Below are positions 7,774-16,046 of a stretch of DNA of 35,235 nt, one piece after another (within the stretch, counting starts at the first letter, position 1; each line of letters opens with the position of its first letter). Position numbers and translations under genes: made by a program. Source of the stretch: DATJOQ01 sp050010455. GTDB lineage: Bacteria; Desulfobacterota; Binatia; Binatales; Binataceae. Under the pieces are notes generated by a model. The model saw only the letters and a list, made by a program, of their open reading frames with translations. It had not been told where the DNA came from and made no database searches. The stretch is from contig JBEKLA010000014.1 in assembly GCA_050010455.1 (NCBI GenBank), positions 1-35,235 on the forward strand, given 5' to 3'.

Positions 7774-8070
7774 TCAGGGCTCTTCTTCAAAGTCTTCCGG
7801 GGTTTCGATCTCGGTCACAATCACGGCTTCGACTTCTTCGGGTCCTGTCTCTCGGCTCCTTGCCATGAAATCCCGCAGCGCGACGACGACCTCGCGCAGC
7901 TCGGCAGCGATTGCGGCCAGATCAGTAACGACGGCAACCATCGAGTCTTGACCGACAGATTCCCTGGCGGCAACGCTCTTGCGGGCCGCGGGTTTACTCT
8001 TGGTGGTCTTGGCGCGAGGTTTTGCCGTTTTGGCAGGCTTCTTTATCGTCTTCGCCGATGACTTCTTCAT
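7774..8070 (-). CDS. Small protein with Lys-rich tail and helical acidic C-terminus
   Basis: A 98-residue protein of unknown function. Residues 1-32 are strongly basic and low in complexity (repeated K/A/T/P, as in KKPAKTAKPRAK), resembling histone-H1-like or nucleoid-binding tails. Residues about 42-70 form a probable amphipathic helix or coiled coil (VAVVTDLAAIAAELREVVVA), and the end is acidic (ETPEDFEEEP). A nucleic-acid-associated role is inference from charge only. A strong GGAGGAGAG site lies 4-5 nt before ATG 8070, which supports it as a real gene. It lies 93 bp downstream of the DksA-like gene on the same strand, so the two may be co-transcribed. Confidence 0.7.
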   Translation of the reverse strand: MKKSSAKTIKKPAKTAKPRAKTTKSKPAARKSVAARESVGQDSMVAVVTDLAAIAAELREVVVALRDFMARSRETGPEEVEAVIVTEIETPEDFEEEP

Positions 8071-8163
8071 AATTCCTCTCCTCCGGATCGATCTTCTCTC
8101 GAAAGGACACGCCAGAGTATTGAGTCCTCAGACTCGCCGCGCGCGACCGCCAGCTATCCGCTT

Positions 8164-8733
8164 CTAATCGCGCCGGCGGTTTCGGCCGCGTGGCGAGGTT
8201 GTTGGCTCGACCGGCTCGCCATCCTCGGGACCAAAGGCGTTGCTCCGATGCACGATCAGCTCATCTTCCGGCTCGACCAGCGAGTCCTGCCGCTCGAGAG
8301 ACTCGTCCATCTCCTCCGGAGTCTCCCAATGGCGCATGAATGATTCGCTGATAGTCCCGCGCTCGCGTCCGGTTTCGTTCTTCTGCTGACAATCGACGCA
8401 GTGGATAGCAAAGGGCAACGCCTTCAGGCGTTCGAGAGGGATTTCGTCTCCGCAGCCTTCGCAGATACCGTACGTACCCTCTTCCAGGCGCGTCATAGCG
8501 TCGTCGATCGTCTTAAGCAACTCCTCCGAACGCTCAATCAGGCTGGCGTGCACTTCGACGTCGGTCTGCGAGCGTGCGACATCGAGATCGTCGCTGGGCA
8601 CCGTCAGCGTTTCGTCTTCCTGATCGCGACGCAATTCCTTGACCCGCGCCAACCATACGTTGCGCTGATGGGTTAAAACCTGACGGAGGACCTCGCGGCG
8701 GGAACCCTTGCTGGATGCCGAACCCGATTTCAT
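8164..8733 (-). CDS. DksA/TraR-type C4 zinc-finger transcription regulator
   Basis: A 189-residue protein. An N-terminal coiled coil (residues about 10-85, with QVLTHQRNVWLARVKELRRD and ERSEELLKTIDDAMTRLEEG) precedes a zinc finger CEGC-x17-CVDC at about residues 93-116. Length, the GTYGICEGCGDEIPLERLKA block and spacing match the DksA/TraR family, whose members insert the coiled coil into the RNA polymerase secondary channel. The C-terminal 60 residues are an acidic then basic extension not typical of E. coli DksA. ATG 8733 is chosen because GGAGG lies 8 nt upstream; ATG 8748 has a poorly spaced site. Whether it answers to ppGpp or is a general stress factor (YbiI/YocK-like) cannot be told. 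Confidence 0.88.
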   Translation of the reverse strand: MKSGSASSKGSRREVLRQVLTHQRNVWLARVKELRRDQEDETLTVPSDDLDVARSQTDVEVHASLIERSEELLKTIDDAMTRLEEGTYGICEGCGDEIPLERLKALPFAIHCVDCQQKNETGRERGTISESFMRHWETPEEMDESLERQDSLVEPEDELIVHRSNAFGPEDGEPVEPTTSPRGRNRRRD

Positions 8734-8997
8734 GTTACGAACCTCCATTTCCTCGCCGATGACAAACGGATTTCCCCATTCAAACCAAACTCGTCAAGCA
8801 TCGATCATGCCGTGCCATGGCCTGAAACATCAGCCTGATTACCAAGGCATTCGGGCTACGAACGCCAAAAATGAGGGAACCCTTACCCCTGCGAACTTCC
8901 TACTCGTCTGACAGGGCGAAGCTTTCATTTCGTTTCTCTACCAGGTGGCGCGTAATCGCCTCACTGGGGCAGGCTTTACTCGCCGCTCAAAGCGATA

Positions 8998-10074
8998 CTA
9001 CCGAAACGCCGGCATCACCATTTCGGCGAAGTCCCTTATCACCTTGCGTTCGGGGTCCATCGGCGGCCACAGCGTCACCTCCCGCATCCCGCCTTTCTCG
9101 ATGGTGCGTAGCTGGGCCACGATCTCGTCCGGCGTACCGACCAGGCAACTCGCGCGGATTGCCTCGGGGGTTACAAAACGGCGCTCCTCGGGCTGCATAT
9201 AGACCAGGTGGCCATCGTGGATTTGTCTCTGGCACGTGTTTTCGGGGAAGCTCTTCGCACGCTTGAGGTAGTCGCTCCAGACGTTGGCGAAATACGGCGG
9301 TATCAGCTCGTCCTTCTCGCCGGACTCGCGCCACAGCTCATAAAAGAAATGCAGCTCACACATCACCCACGATCCGGTTTCGTTGATCACGCGCTCGTCG
9401 GTGAGTTTGTCTCCGGGACGCAGGATGCAGCTCGTGGTGATAAAGGCGGTATGGAAATCAGCGCCCAGAGGACGCCCGGCCTGCGCGGCGCCTTTGCGGA
9501 TATGTTCAAACTTGGGTCGCATCACTTCGGGCTTTCCTCCGACGGTCATCCATCCGTCGGCGTAGGCGCCGGTCGCTTCGAGCGCCTTGGGCCCGTTCGC
9601 CGCCACGTAGATCGGGATGCGGTTGTCGAGGTTGATGAAGTAGCGATCGCGATGGATAAACTTAATCTCGCGGGTCCTGCCGCGATAGGTGTAATCGACC
9701 GCCTCACCGTCGAGCAGAGCGCGCACCACGCGCAGGTATTCGCGGAACTCGGAAGTCTTCATCGGATACTGGCCCATCACGCGCATCGCGGTGTGCCCGG
9801 TGCCCAGACCGAGAAAGACCCGTCCAGGCGCAATCTGGTTGATGCTGGCGATCGAATGCGCGGTCACGGGCGCGATTCTCGTCCCCGCAATCGAGACCCC
9901 GCTGCCAATTTGGATTCGCTTGGTGTGGTGCGCCGCCAACGCCATCGTGGCGTAGCAGTCCGACCACATCATTTGCGAATCGCCGATCCAGGCTCGGTCA
10001 TAGCCTAGTTCCTCGGCATAGCGAATGATGTCCCAGTTCCCGATGTGCGTGCTTACGCCAATTCCGAATTGCAC
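8998..10074 (-). CDS. LLM-class (F420-dependent) oxidoreductase
   Basis: A 358-residue TIM-barrel protein of the bacterial luciferase-like monooxygenase superfamily, closest to the MER-like F420-dependent branch. Visible family features are an N-terminal FGIGVSTHIGNWDIIRYAEE, LGYDRAWIGDSQ, a central IQIGSGVSI, APGRVFLGLGTGHTA, and IPIYVAANGPKALEATG followed by YADGWMT. Residues of this kind line the F420 or FMN isoalloxazine pocket. Full length. It would carry out a hydride-transfer or oxygenation step on an unknown substrate. The cofactor F420 is inferred from subfamily similarity. The gene stands alone, with about 250 bp upstream and downstream gaps. A second, more distant paralogue lies at 26971-27852. 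Confidence 0.85.
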   Translation of the reverse strand: MQFGIGVSTHIGNWDIIRYAEELGYDRAWIGDSQMMWSDCYATMALAAHHTKRIQIGSGVSIAGTRIAPVTAHSIASINQIAPGRVFLGLGTGHTAMRVMGQYPMKTSEFREYLRVVRALLDGEAVDYTYRGRTREIKFIHRDRYFINLDNRIPIYVAANGPKALEATGAYADGWMTVGGKPEVMRPKFEHIRKGAAQAGRPLGADFHTAFITTSCILRPGDKLTDERVINETGSWVMCELHFFYELWRESGEKDELIPPYFANVWSDYLKRAKSFPENTCQRQIHDGHLVYMQPEERRFVTPEAIRASCLVGTPDEIVAQLRTIEKGGMREVTLWPPMDPERKVIRDFAEMVMPAFR

Positions 10075-10357
10075 TTTGGTTTTCTCCGCATGCTCTAGGC
10101 CTTGATCATCGCTAACACTAAGAAAACGAATCCGTCAACCTGAGGAAGCGGAGCCCCAGCGATTACCCGAGCTTTCGCGATTTCGTAACTCGCGTGACAA
10201 GGTTGCACAACAAGGACTTTGGCGCCCTTCTCACCACGTGACGGCTCCACGCAGATGTTAGCGCGCTGCCGACTGCGTGAGCCCCCTTCCCGAAGGCGAA
10301 TCATCTGGCTGCGTCGCGACGATCCGCCCAATAGCCCGCAGTCGCGCTCCTGATGAC

Positions 10358-11383
10358 TTATCGCCCGGGGCGGTTCGCGGCGCCCTCGCGCAGCGTGTAC
10401 GAACTCAAGACGCGCATGTAGTTGGCGCGCTCGAACTCCGCCGGATTCGGAACGTTGCGATGGCTCATGCTGCCGCACATCTGCGTAATCGACTCGTACT
10501 CGTGCTCCTCCATCCAGGTGGTGATTTCGCGCAGCACGGCATCCAGATGCGCGACCCCGTTGTGAAGCAGCGCCGAAGTCATCATCACCGCGCGCGCGCC
10601 TGCCATCGACGCTTTCAGCACGTCTCGCCCGCTATGGACGCCGCCGGTGATCGCCAGGTCCGCGCCGACGTGGCCGAAGATGATCGCCACCCAGTGCAGC
10701 CGGAGCAGCAACTCTTGCGGCTGGCTCAAAATCAGATTGGGGACGACTTCCAGAGACTCGATATCCAGGTCAGGCTGATAAAATCGATTGAACAGCACGA
10801 GCGCGTTCGCGCCGGCGCCGTCCAATCGCCTGGCGACGTTAGCCGGGGCACTGAAGAACTGCGACAGCTTCACCGCCACCGGAATCCGCACACTCTGCTT
10901 CACCGCGACAACCAGGTCGGCATATCCGTCCTCGACCCGTTCGGCGCCAAGTTCCGGATCGGTCACGATCGAATAGATGTTCAGCTCGATAGCGTCGGCG
11001 CCCGCCTGCTCCATCTCACGCGCATAGCGAATCCAGCCACCTCGCGAGACGCCGTTGAGGCTGCCGATCACAGGAACCGAGACGCTGGCCTTGGCCTTCC
11101 GAATCAGTTCCAGGTAACCGTCGGGACCCAGGTTGTACATCACGAGGTTCGGAAAATAGTTCAGTGATTCGGCGAAACTTCCGGCCCCTCGCGACAGATC
11201 CGCGTCCAGTGCTTCGCTTTCCAGTATCAGTTGCTCTTCGAAAAGCGAGGGCAATACCACGCCCGCGATCCCGTGATCTTCGAGGCGGCGGATATTGTCG
11301 AGCGATTCGCACAACGGCGAAGCCGAAGCGACGATCGGGTTCTTGAGCGTCAGTCCGAGATATTTGGTCGTAAGGTCGATCAC
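10358..11383 (-). CDS. Dihydroorotate dehydrogenase-like protein (NifJ partner)
   Basis: A 341-residue TIM-barrel flavoprotein of the dihydroorotate dehydrogenase-like family. It starts DLTTKYLGLTLKNPIVASAS and carries VPVIGSLNGVSRGGW, DAIELNIYS, VAVKLSQFF, ALVLFNRFYQPD, and a phosphate-binding ITGGVHSGRDVLKASMAGA then VMMTSALLHNG. This DHOD-like subgroup is often encoded beside pyruvate:ferredoxin oxidoreductases rather than with pyr genes, and here its ATG overlaps the nifJ stop by 4 bp, so co-expression is near certain. It probably oxidises an unknown substrate, perhaps exchanging electrons with ferredoxin; a role in pyrimidine synthesis is less likely. Confidence 0.88.
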   Translation of the reverse strand: MIDLTTKYLGLTLKNPIVASASPLCESLDNIRRLEDHGIAGVVLPSLFEEQLILESEALDADLSRGAGSFAESLNYFPNLVMYNLGPDGYLELIRKAKASVSVPVIGSLNGVSRGGWIRYAREMEQAGADAIELNIYSIVTDPELGAERVEDGYADLVVAVKQSVRIPVAVKLSQFFSAPANVARRLDGAGANALVLFNRFYQPDLDIESLEVVPNLILSQPQELLLRLHWVAIIFGHVGADLAITGGVHSGRDVLKASMAGARAVMMTSALLHNGVAHLDAVLREITTWMEEHEYESITQMCGSMSHRNVPNPAEFERANYMRVLSSYTLREGAANRPGR

Positions 11384-14300
11384 TGCTCGTCGCCTCCCTT
11401 CGCGGTCTTCGCCCCGTTACCCGACGCGGCGGCGCTGTCGGCCGGCGAAACCGGCTGGCCGGCCATCCCGGCGCGATTGGCGTATACGCGCCACTGGCGA
11501 TCGACGTCCTCCTGTGCCATCCGCAGCAGATCGCGCGCCGCTTGCGGATTGCTGCGCGCCAGGATCGTGTAGCGCGCTTCCTGATAGGCGTAATCCTTGA
11601 GTGAGATGCTCGGCGCCTTGGAATCGAGCTGGAAGGGATTCTTGCCTTCCTTGCGCAGCCCCGGATTGTACCGAATCAGCGGCCAGTAGCCCGACTGCAC
11701 CGCGCTCTTCTGCTGGTTCATGCCGTAAACCATGTCGTAGCCATGCGCGATACAATGGCTGTAGGCGATAATTATCGAGGGACCGTTATGCGCCTCGGCC
11801 TCGAGGAAGGCCTTGATCGTATGCGCGTCGTTGGCGCCCATCGCCACCCGCGCGACATACACCGAGCCGTAGCTGATCGCCTCCATCGCGAGATCCTTCT
11901 TGCCGACTTGCTTGCCGCCAGTTGCGAACTTGGCCACAGCGCCGCGCGGAGTCGCTTTCGACGCCTGCCCGCCGGTGTTCGAATACACCTCGGTGTCGAG
12001 AACCAGAACGTTGATATCGGCGTCTGAGCCGAGCACGTGATCGAGCCCGCCAAATCCGATGTCATAGGCCCAGCCGTCGCCGCCTACGATCCAGACGCTC
12101 TTGCGCACCAGTGCGTCGGCGATCGCCATCAGGTCGCGCGCCTCGGCGCTCTCGACGCCGGCGATCAACCGCTTGACCTCGGCGACCCGCTGGCGTTGCG
12201 CGGCGATACCGGCCTCGCTCGATTGGTCCGCCTCCAGGATCGCGGCGACCAGAGTATCGCCCAGCCGACCCGAGGTCCGTTTCAACAGCTCCTTCGCATA
12301 GTCGGCCTGCTTGTCGACCGCCAGCCGCATCCCCATGCCGAACTCGGCGTTGTCTTCGAACAGCGAATTCGACCACGCCGGCCCGCGGCCCTGCAGGTTC
12401 GAGGTGTATGGAGTGGTCGGCAGGTTGCCACCGTAGATCGAAGAGCATCCGGTCGCGTTCGCAATCAGCACGCGATCGCCGAAGAGCTGGGTCAGCAGCT
12501 TGATATACGGCGTTTCGCCGCATCCCGCGCAAGCTCCCGAGAATTCGAACAGCGGCTCGAGCAACTGCGAGTCCTTGACCTGTGAGTGGGAGAGCCGGCC
12601 GCGATCGAACTCCGGCAGCGATAGGAAGAAATCCCAGTTCTTTGCTTCGCTCTCGCGCAGCGCGGCCTGAGGCGCCATGTTGATCGCTTTGTGTTTCGCC
12701 TCGCTCTTGCTCTTCGCCGGGCAGATCTCGACGCACAGCGCGCATCCGGTGCAATCCTCGGGCGCGACCTGCAACGAGTAGCGCAACGACTCGAACTCAC
12801 GCCATCGCGGCTTGTCCGATTTGAAGGTCGGGGGCGCGCCGTTCAGATGCGACGCGTCGAAAATCTTCGCGCGAATCACCGCATGCGGGCATACCAGCAC
12901 GCACTTCCCACACTGGATACATAGCTTCTCGTCCCAGATCGGAATCTCTTGCGCGATATTGCGCTTCTCCCATTTGGCCGTGCCGGTCGGGAAGGTGCCG
13001 TCGGGAGGCAGAGCGCTGGTCGGCAGCAAATCGCCGTGGCCGGCGATCAGAGTGCCCAGCACGTCGCGGACGAAAGCCGGCGCTTGCGCGGGCACCGGAG
13101 GCAGCACGTCGAAAGCGCTGCTAATGTTTTGCGGCACGGTAACTTCGTGGAGATTGGCGAGCGAAGTGTCGACCGCGGCGAAGTTCTTTTGCACGATCGC
13201 TTCGCCGCGCTTGCCGTAAGTATCCTCGATCGCGGTCTTGATCGCCGCGATCGCTTCGTCGCGCGGTAACACGCCGCTCACGGCGAAAAAGCACGTCTGC
13301 ATGATGGTGTTGATGCGGCCGCCCATGCCGGCTTCGCGCGCCACCTTGAAGCCGTCGATTACGAAGAACCGCAGTTGCTTGTCGATGATCTCCTGCTGCA
13401 CCGTGCGCGGCAGGTGGTCCCAGACCTCATCGGGACCAAAGGGCGAGTTCAGCAGAAAAGTCGCGCCATGGTCCGCGGCCGCAAGCACGTCGACTCGATC
13501 GAGGAATTGGAACTGATGGCATCCAACAAAACTCGCCTTGCTGATCAGATAGGTCGACCGGATCGGATCGGGCCCGAAGCGCAGATGCGAGACGGTCACC
13601 GATCCCGCCTTCTTCGAATCGTAGACGAAATAGCCCTGGGTGTAACTGGGCGTCTTTTCACCGATGATCGTAATCGAGTTCTTGTTCGCGCCCACGGTGC
13701 CGTCCGATCCCAATCCGTAGAAGAGCGCTCGCACCGTGCGTGGGCTCTCGGTCGAGAACTCGGGATCGAATTCGAGGCTGGTATGGGTCACGTCGTCGTG
13801 GATTCCCACCGTGAAGTGATTCTTGGGGGCGTCCTTCTTGAGTTCGTCGAACACCGCTTTCACCATCGCGGGCGTAAACTCTTTCGACGACAACCCGTAT
13901 CGCCCGCCGATGATGCGCGGCCACGCGCCGTCACTCGCACCCGCCGCCCGCATTTCGCTGAGCGCGGTCACAACGTCGAGATAGAGCGGTTCGCCGACGC
14001 CGCCGGGCTCCTTGGTCCGATCCAGCACCGCGATCGCACGCACCGTCTTCGGCAATGCGGCCGCGAACGCGGCGCTGTCGAAGGGACGGTACAGCCGCAC
14101 CTTGACGATGCCGACTTTCTCACCCTGCGCGACAAGGTGTTCGAGCGTCTCCTCCGCCGCGCCGACGCCGGACCCCATCAGCACGACTACCCGCTCCGCG
14201 GCCGGATGGCCAAGATAATCGAACAGCCGATACTGGCGCCCGGTCCGGCTCGCGAAGCGATTCATCACGTCCTGAACGATAGCCGGGCAGGCGCGATAGA

Positions 14301-15003
14301 ACGGATTGATGGTCTCGCGCGCCTGAAAGAATACGTCAGGATTCTGCGCCGTCCCGCGCAGCATCGGGCGATCGGGGCTCAAGGCGCGGTCGCGATGCTG
14401 GCGGACAAAATTCATGTCGACGAGCGCGCGCAGATCGTCGTCGGACAGCGGATGAATCTTGTTCAGCTCGTGAGAGGTCCTGAAGCCGTCGAAGAAGTGC
14501 AGGAATGGGATGCGCGCTTCGAGCGATGCGGCTTGCCCGATCAAGGCGAAATCCGCCGCTTCCTGCACGGAGTTCGAGGCCAGCATCGCGAAGCCCGTCG
14601 CCCGCGCACCCATCACGTCGCTATGGTCGCCGAAGATCGAAAGCGCATGCGTCGCGACGGTGCGCGCCGCGACGTGAATCACGCAGGCGGTAAGTTCGCC
14701 CGCGATCTTGTACATATTCGGAATCATCAGCAGCAGGCCCTGCGACGATGTGAAAGTCGTTGCCAGCGCGCCCGCCTGCAACGCTCCATGCAGCGCTCCG
14801 GCGGCTCCGCCTTCGCTCTGCATTTCCACCACCTTGGGCACGGTGCCAAAGATGTTCTGACGGCTTTCGTCGCTCCATTGATCCGCCGATTCACCCATCG
14901 GCGAGGACGGTGTGATCGGGTAAATCGCGATCACTTCGTTGAGGCGATAGGCAACCGAGGCCGTCGCTTCATTCCCGTCGACAATTTCTATTTCATTGGT
15001 CAT
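11380..15003 (-). CDS. nifJ: Pyruvate:ferredoxin (flavodoxin) oxidoreductase, single-chain
   Basis: A 1207-residue enzyme that oxidises pyruvate and CoA to acetyl-CoA and CO2, reducing ferredoxin or flavodoxin. Domain order is complete: pyrimidine-binding domain with YPITPSSPMGE near residue 30, a CoA/transketolase-like middle, the gamma-type domain (LFYGLGSDGTVGANKNSI), two 4Fe-4S motifs CIQCGKCVLVCP and CTGCALCVEICP at about residues 690-760, and the TPP domain with CAGCGETP, ATGCSSIYGG, GGDGWAYDIGFGG and LDTEVYSNTGGQASKATP, ending with the proximal-cluster Cys in SHCIAHGYDM. A GGGGGAG site precedes ATG 15003. The enzyme is normally oxygen-sensitive, notable beside a P450. It forms an operon with the DHOD-like gene. 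Confidence 0.97.
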   Translation of the reverse strand: MTNEIEIVDGNEATASVAYRLNEVIAIYPITPSSPMGESADQWSDESRQNIFGTVPKVVEMQSEGGAAGALHGALQAGALATTFTSSQGLLLMIPNMYKIAGELTACVIHVAARTVATHALSIFGDHSDVMGARATGFAMLASNSVQEAADFALIGQAASLEARIPFLHFFDGFRTSHELNKIHPLSDDDLRALVDMNFVRQHRDRALSPDRPMLRGTAQNPDVFFQARETINPFYRACPAIVQDVMNRFASRTGRQYRLFDYLGHPAAERVVVLMGSGVGAAEETLEHLVAQGEKVGIVKVRLYRPFDSAAFAAALPKTVRAIAVLDRTKEPGGVGEPLYLDVVTALSEMRAAGASDGAWPRIIGGRYGLSSKEFTPAMVKAVFDELKKDAPKNHFTVGIHDDVTHTSLEFDPEFSTESPRTVRALFYGLGSDGTVGANKNSITIIGEKTPSYTQGYFVYDSKKAGSVTVSHLRFGPDPIRSTYLISKASFVGCHQFQFLDRVDVLAAADHGATFLLNSPFGPDEVWDHLPRTVQQEIIDKQLRFFVIDGFKVAREAGMGGRINTIMQTCFFAVSGVLPRDEAIAAIKTAIEDTYGKRGEAIVQKNFAAVDTSLANLHEVTVPQNISSAFDVLPPVPAQAPAFVRDVLGTLIAGHGDLLPTSALPPDGTFPTGTAKWEKRNIAQEIPIWDEKLCIQCGKCVLVCPHAVIRAKIFDASHLNGAPPTFKSDKPRWREFESLRYSLQVAPEDCTGCALCVEICPAKSKSEAKHKAINMAPQAALRESEAKNWDFFLSLPEFDRGRLSHSQVKDSQLLEPLFEFSGACAGCGETPYIKLLTQLFGDRVLIANATGCSSIYGGNLPTTPYTSNLQGRGPAWSNSLFEDNAEFGMGMRLAVDKQADYAKELLKRTSGRLGDTLVAAILEADQSSEAGIAAQRQRVAEVKRLIAGVESAEARDLMAIADALVRKSVWIVGGDGWAYDIGFGGLDHVLGSDADINVLVLDTEVYSNTGGQASKATPRGAVAKFATGGKQVGKKDLAMEAISYGSVYVARVAMGANDAHTIKAFLEAEAHNGPSIIIAYSHCIAHGYDMVYGMNQQKSAVQSGYWPLIRYNPGLRKEGKNPFQLDSKAPSISLKDYAYQEARYTILARSNPQAARDLLRMAQEDVDRQWRVYANRAGMAGQPVSPADSAAASGNGAKTAKGGDEQ

Positions 15004-15410
15004 CGGACTCCCCCGATCTCTGACGCTCGCAAAGACAACATACTCGGCTCACACGGGCGCCGACAGCGCCGCGCAGAAGCAGATTTTATCGAGTCAGATT
15101 CTGTCAAATCGCGACGGCGCTTGCGAACGCGGATTCCTTCTTCAAGAATCCAGTTCAGCTTACGTTGTTCAGCAGTTGCACAGCGGAAGTCGCGGCGCGT
15201 GCGATGATCGAGGCCGGATGTCCGGCCGCTCACGATCGCAGGCAGCAAGGCAAGAGTCTCGGCGACGGCTGGCGGAACCCTCTGCGTTCGTAAGGTGTGG
15301 AAGCCATTCGTCGGAAGTTGCCTCCGTTAGCTCCGGCGCAATAAGCGCCGGATCGCTTTTGCAAACCGCTTGGTTTTGGTGGAAGGCCTCCCGTATTCCA
15401 GCGGCCTTAA
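15004..15410. other. 407-bp gene-free region upstream of nifJ, with two hairpins
   Basis: No credible gene is seen on either strand. Two inverted repeats stand out. One is GGCCGGA-TG-TCCGGCC (15212-15227) nested within TGCGAT (15200-15205) and ATCGCA (15235-15240). The other is TCCGGCGC-AATAA-GCGCCGGA (15332-15352). The region should contain the nifJ promoter and also marks the left edge of the island at 15411-17803. Confidence 0.55.
15332..15360 (+). terminator. Perfect 8-bp hairpin followed by a short T-run
   Basis: TCCGGCGC (15332-15339), loop AATAA, GCGCCGGA (15345-15352), then TCGCTTTT. It has the form of a plus-strand factor-independent terminator, yet no plus-strand gene precedes it; both neighbours are on the minus strand. 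It could end an unrecognised small RNA or antisense transcript, or be a stem read on the minus strand in the trailer of the 15411 gene. Confidence 0.35.
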
Positions 15411-16046
15411 TCAGGTGCTGGATTTCCCCACACCCTCCTGAACCTTGTCGAGTGTAGCGATAAGTCGCAGGATTTGACTTGGCGGAACAAGATTGGCGTA
15501 AACGTCCCGGAATAATGAAGAGCGAAGCTTCAGCACTCTACCGTTTGCAAACTTCACTTTCACACCGTATGCCTTGGGGTTCTCCAACATTGGACCGGAG
15601 ACCTTGGTGCGCTTGCCTTCCTCGGCTTGTTTTCCCGTAATTAAGGTCAGTTGCAGACCAGCCTTAGCAGCAATTTTGAAGAATGCGTCGAGATCGAATT
15701 GTGCATAAATCTGAATCCGATTCATCACGACATCGAGGACGAGGTCTTTCGGATACCAGATGAGCGGCGAACGACTCATCACGTACGTCATGTTATGCGC
15801 AGCCAGATTGACTAAGGGAGCCTCTCTTTTGAGAGCTTCAATTTCCTCAATCTGGCATTTCAATTCGGGATGTTTGAGGTGGAACAAAAGGTGAGGCAGG
15901 TCTTTAAGCTCACCTAAACCTAACTCAGCAAGCCCCTTCTCTGAAAGGCCCATCAGCCAGAGGCAACCGTCGATTCCGTGAACACCCCAGCCGCGGGCTT
16001 TCACGTCAGCCACGAGTTCGGGCAGTTTCAACAAATACGTTGCCAT
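15411..16046 (-). CDS. C-terminal part of a split nuclease-like gene, or separate small protein
   Basis: From ATG 16046 this frame gives 211 residues starting MATYLLKLPELVADVK and going on through ARGWGVHGIDGCLWLMGLS, with helical stretches and a C-terminal RVLKLRSSLFRDVYANLVPP. No named family is recognised. The start is poor: GAGGA lies immediately before ATG with no proper spacing, and the frame is open further upstream through the end of the previous gene. Together with the 41-bp overlap this suggests it is the continuation of the 16006-16887 gene after a frameshift. Deleting one base from the five-G run at 16052-16056 would join both into a protein of about 500 residues. Base composition is less GC-rich than the flanking metabolic genes. 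Confidence 0.6.
   Translation of the reverse strand: MATYLLKLPELVADVKARGWGVHGIDGCLWLMGLSEKGLAELGLGELKDLPHLLFHLKHPELKCQIEEIEALKREAPLVNLAAHNMTYVMSRSPLIWYPKDLVLDVVMNRIQIYAQFDLDAFFKIAAKAGLQLTLITGKQAEEGKRTKVSGPMLENPKAYGVKVKFANGRVLKLRSSLFRDVYANLVPPSQILRLIATLDKVQEGVGKSST

Noticed and set aside
8749..8997. Gap between the luciferase-like gene and the DksA-like gene, checked for RNA genes
   Set aside because: No tRNA-like fold, no riboswitch consensus and no strong terminator seen by eye.
10075..10357. Intergenic gap downstream of the DHOD-like gene, checked for tRNA or terminator
   Set aside because: No GTTCGA-type T-loop and no convincing hairpin with a T-run.
13375..15207. 610-codon open frame on the plus strand opposite nifJ
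   Set aside because: It is the antisense of a certain nifJ gene in high-GC DNA. Its translation is rich in R, H and D with no family resemblance, as is usual for shadow frames.
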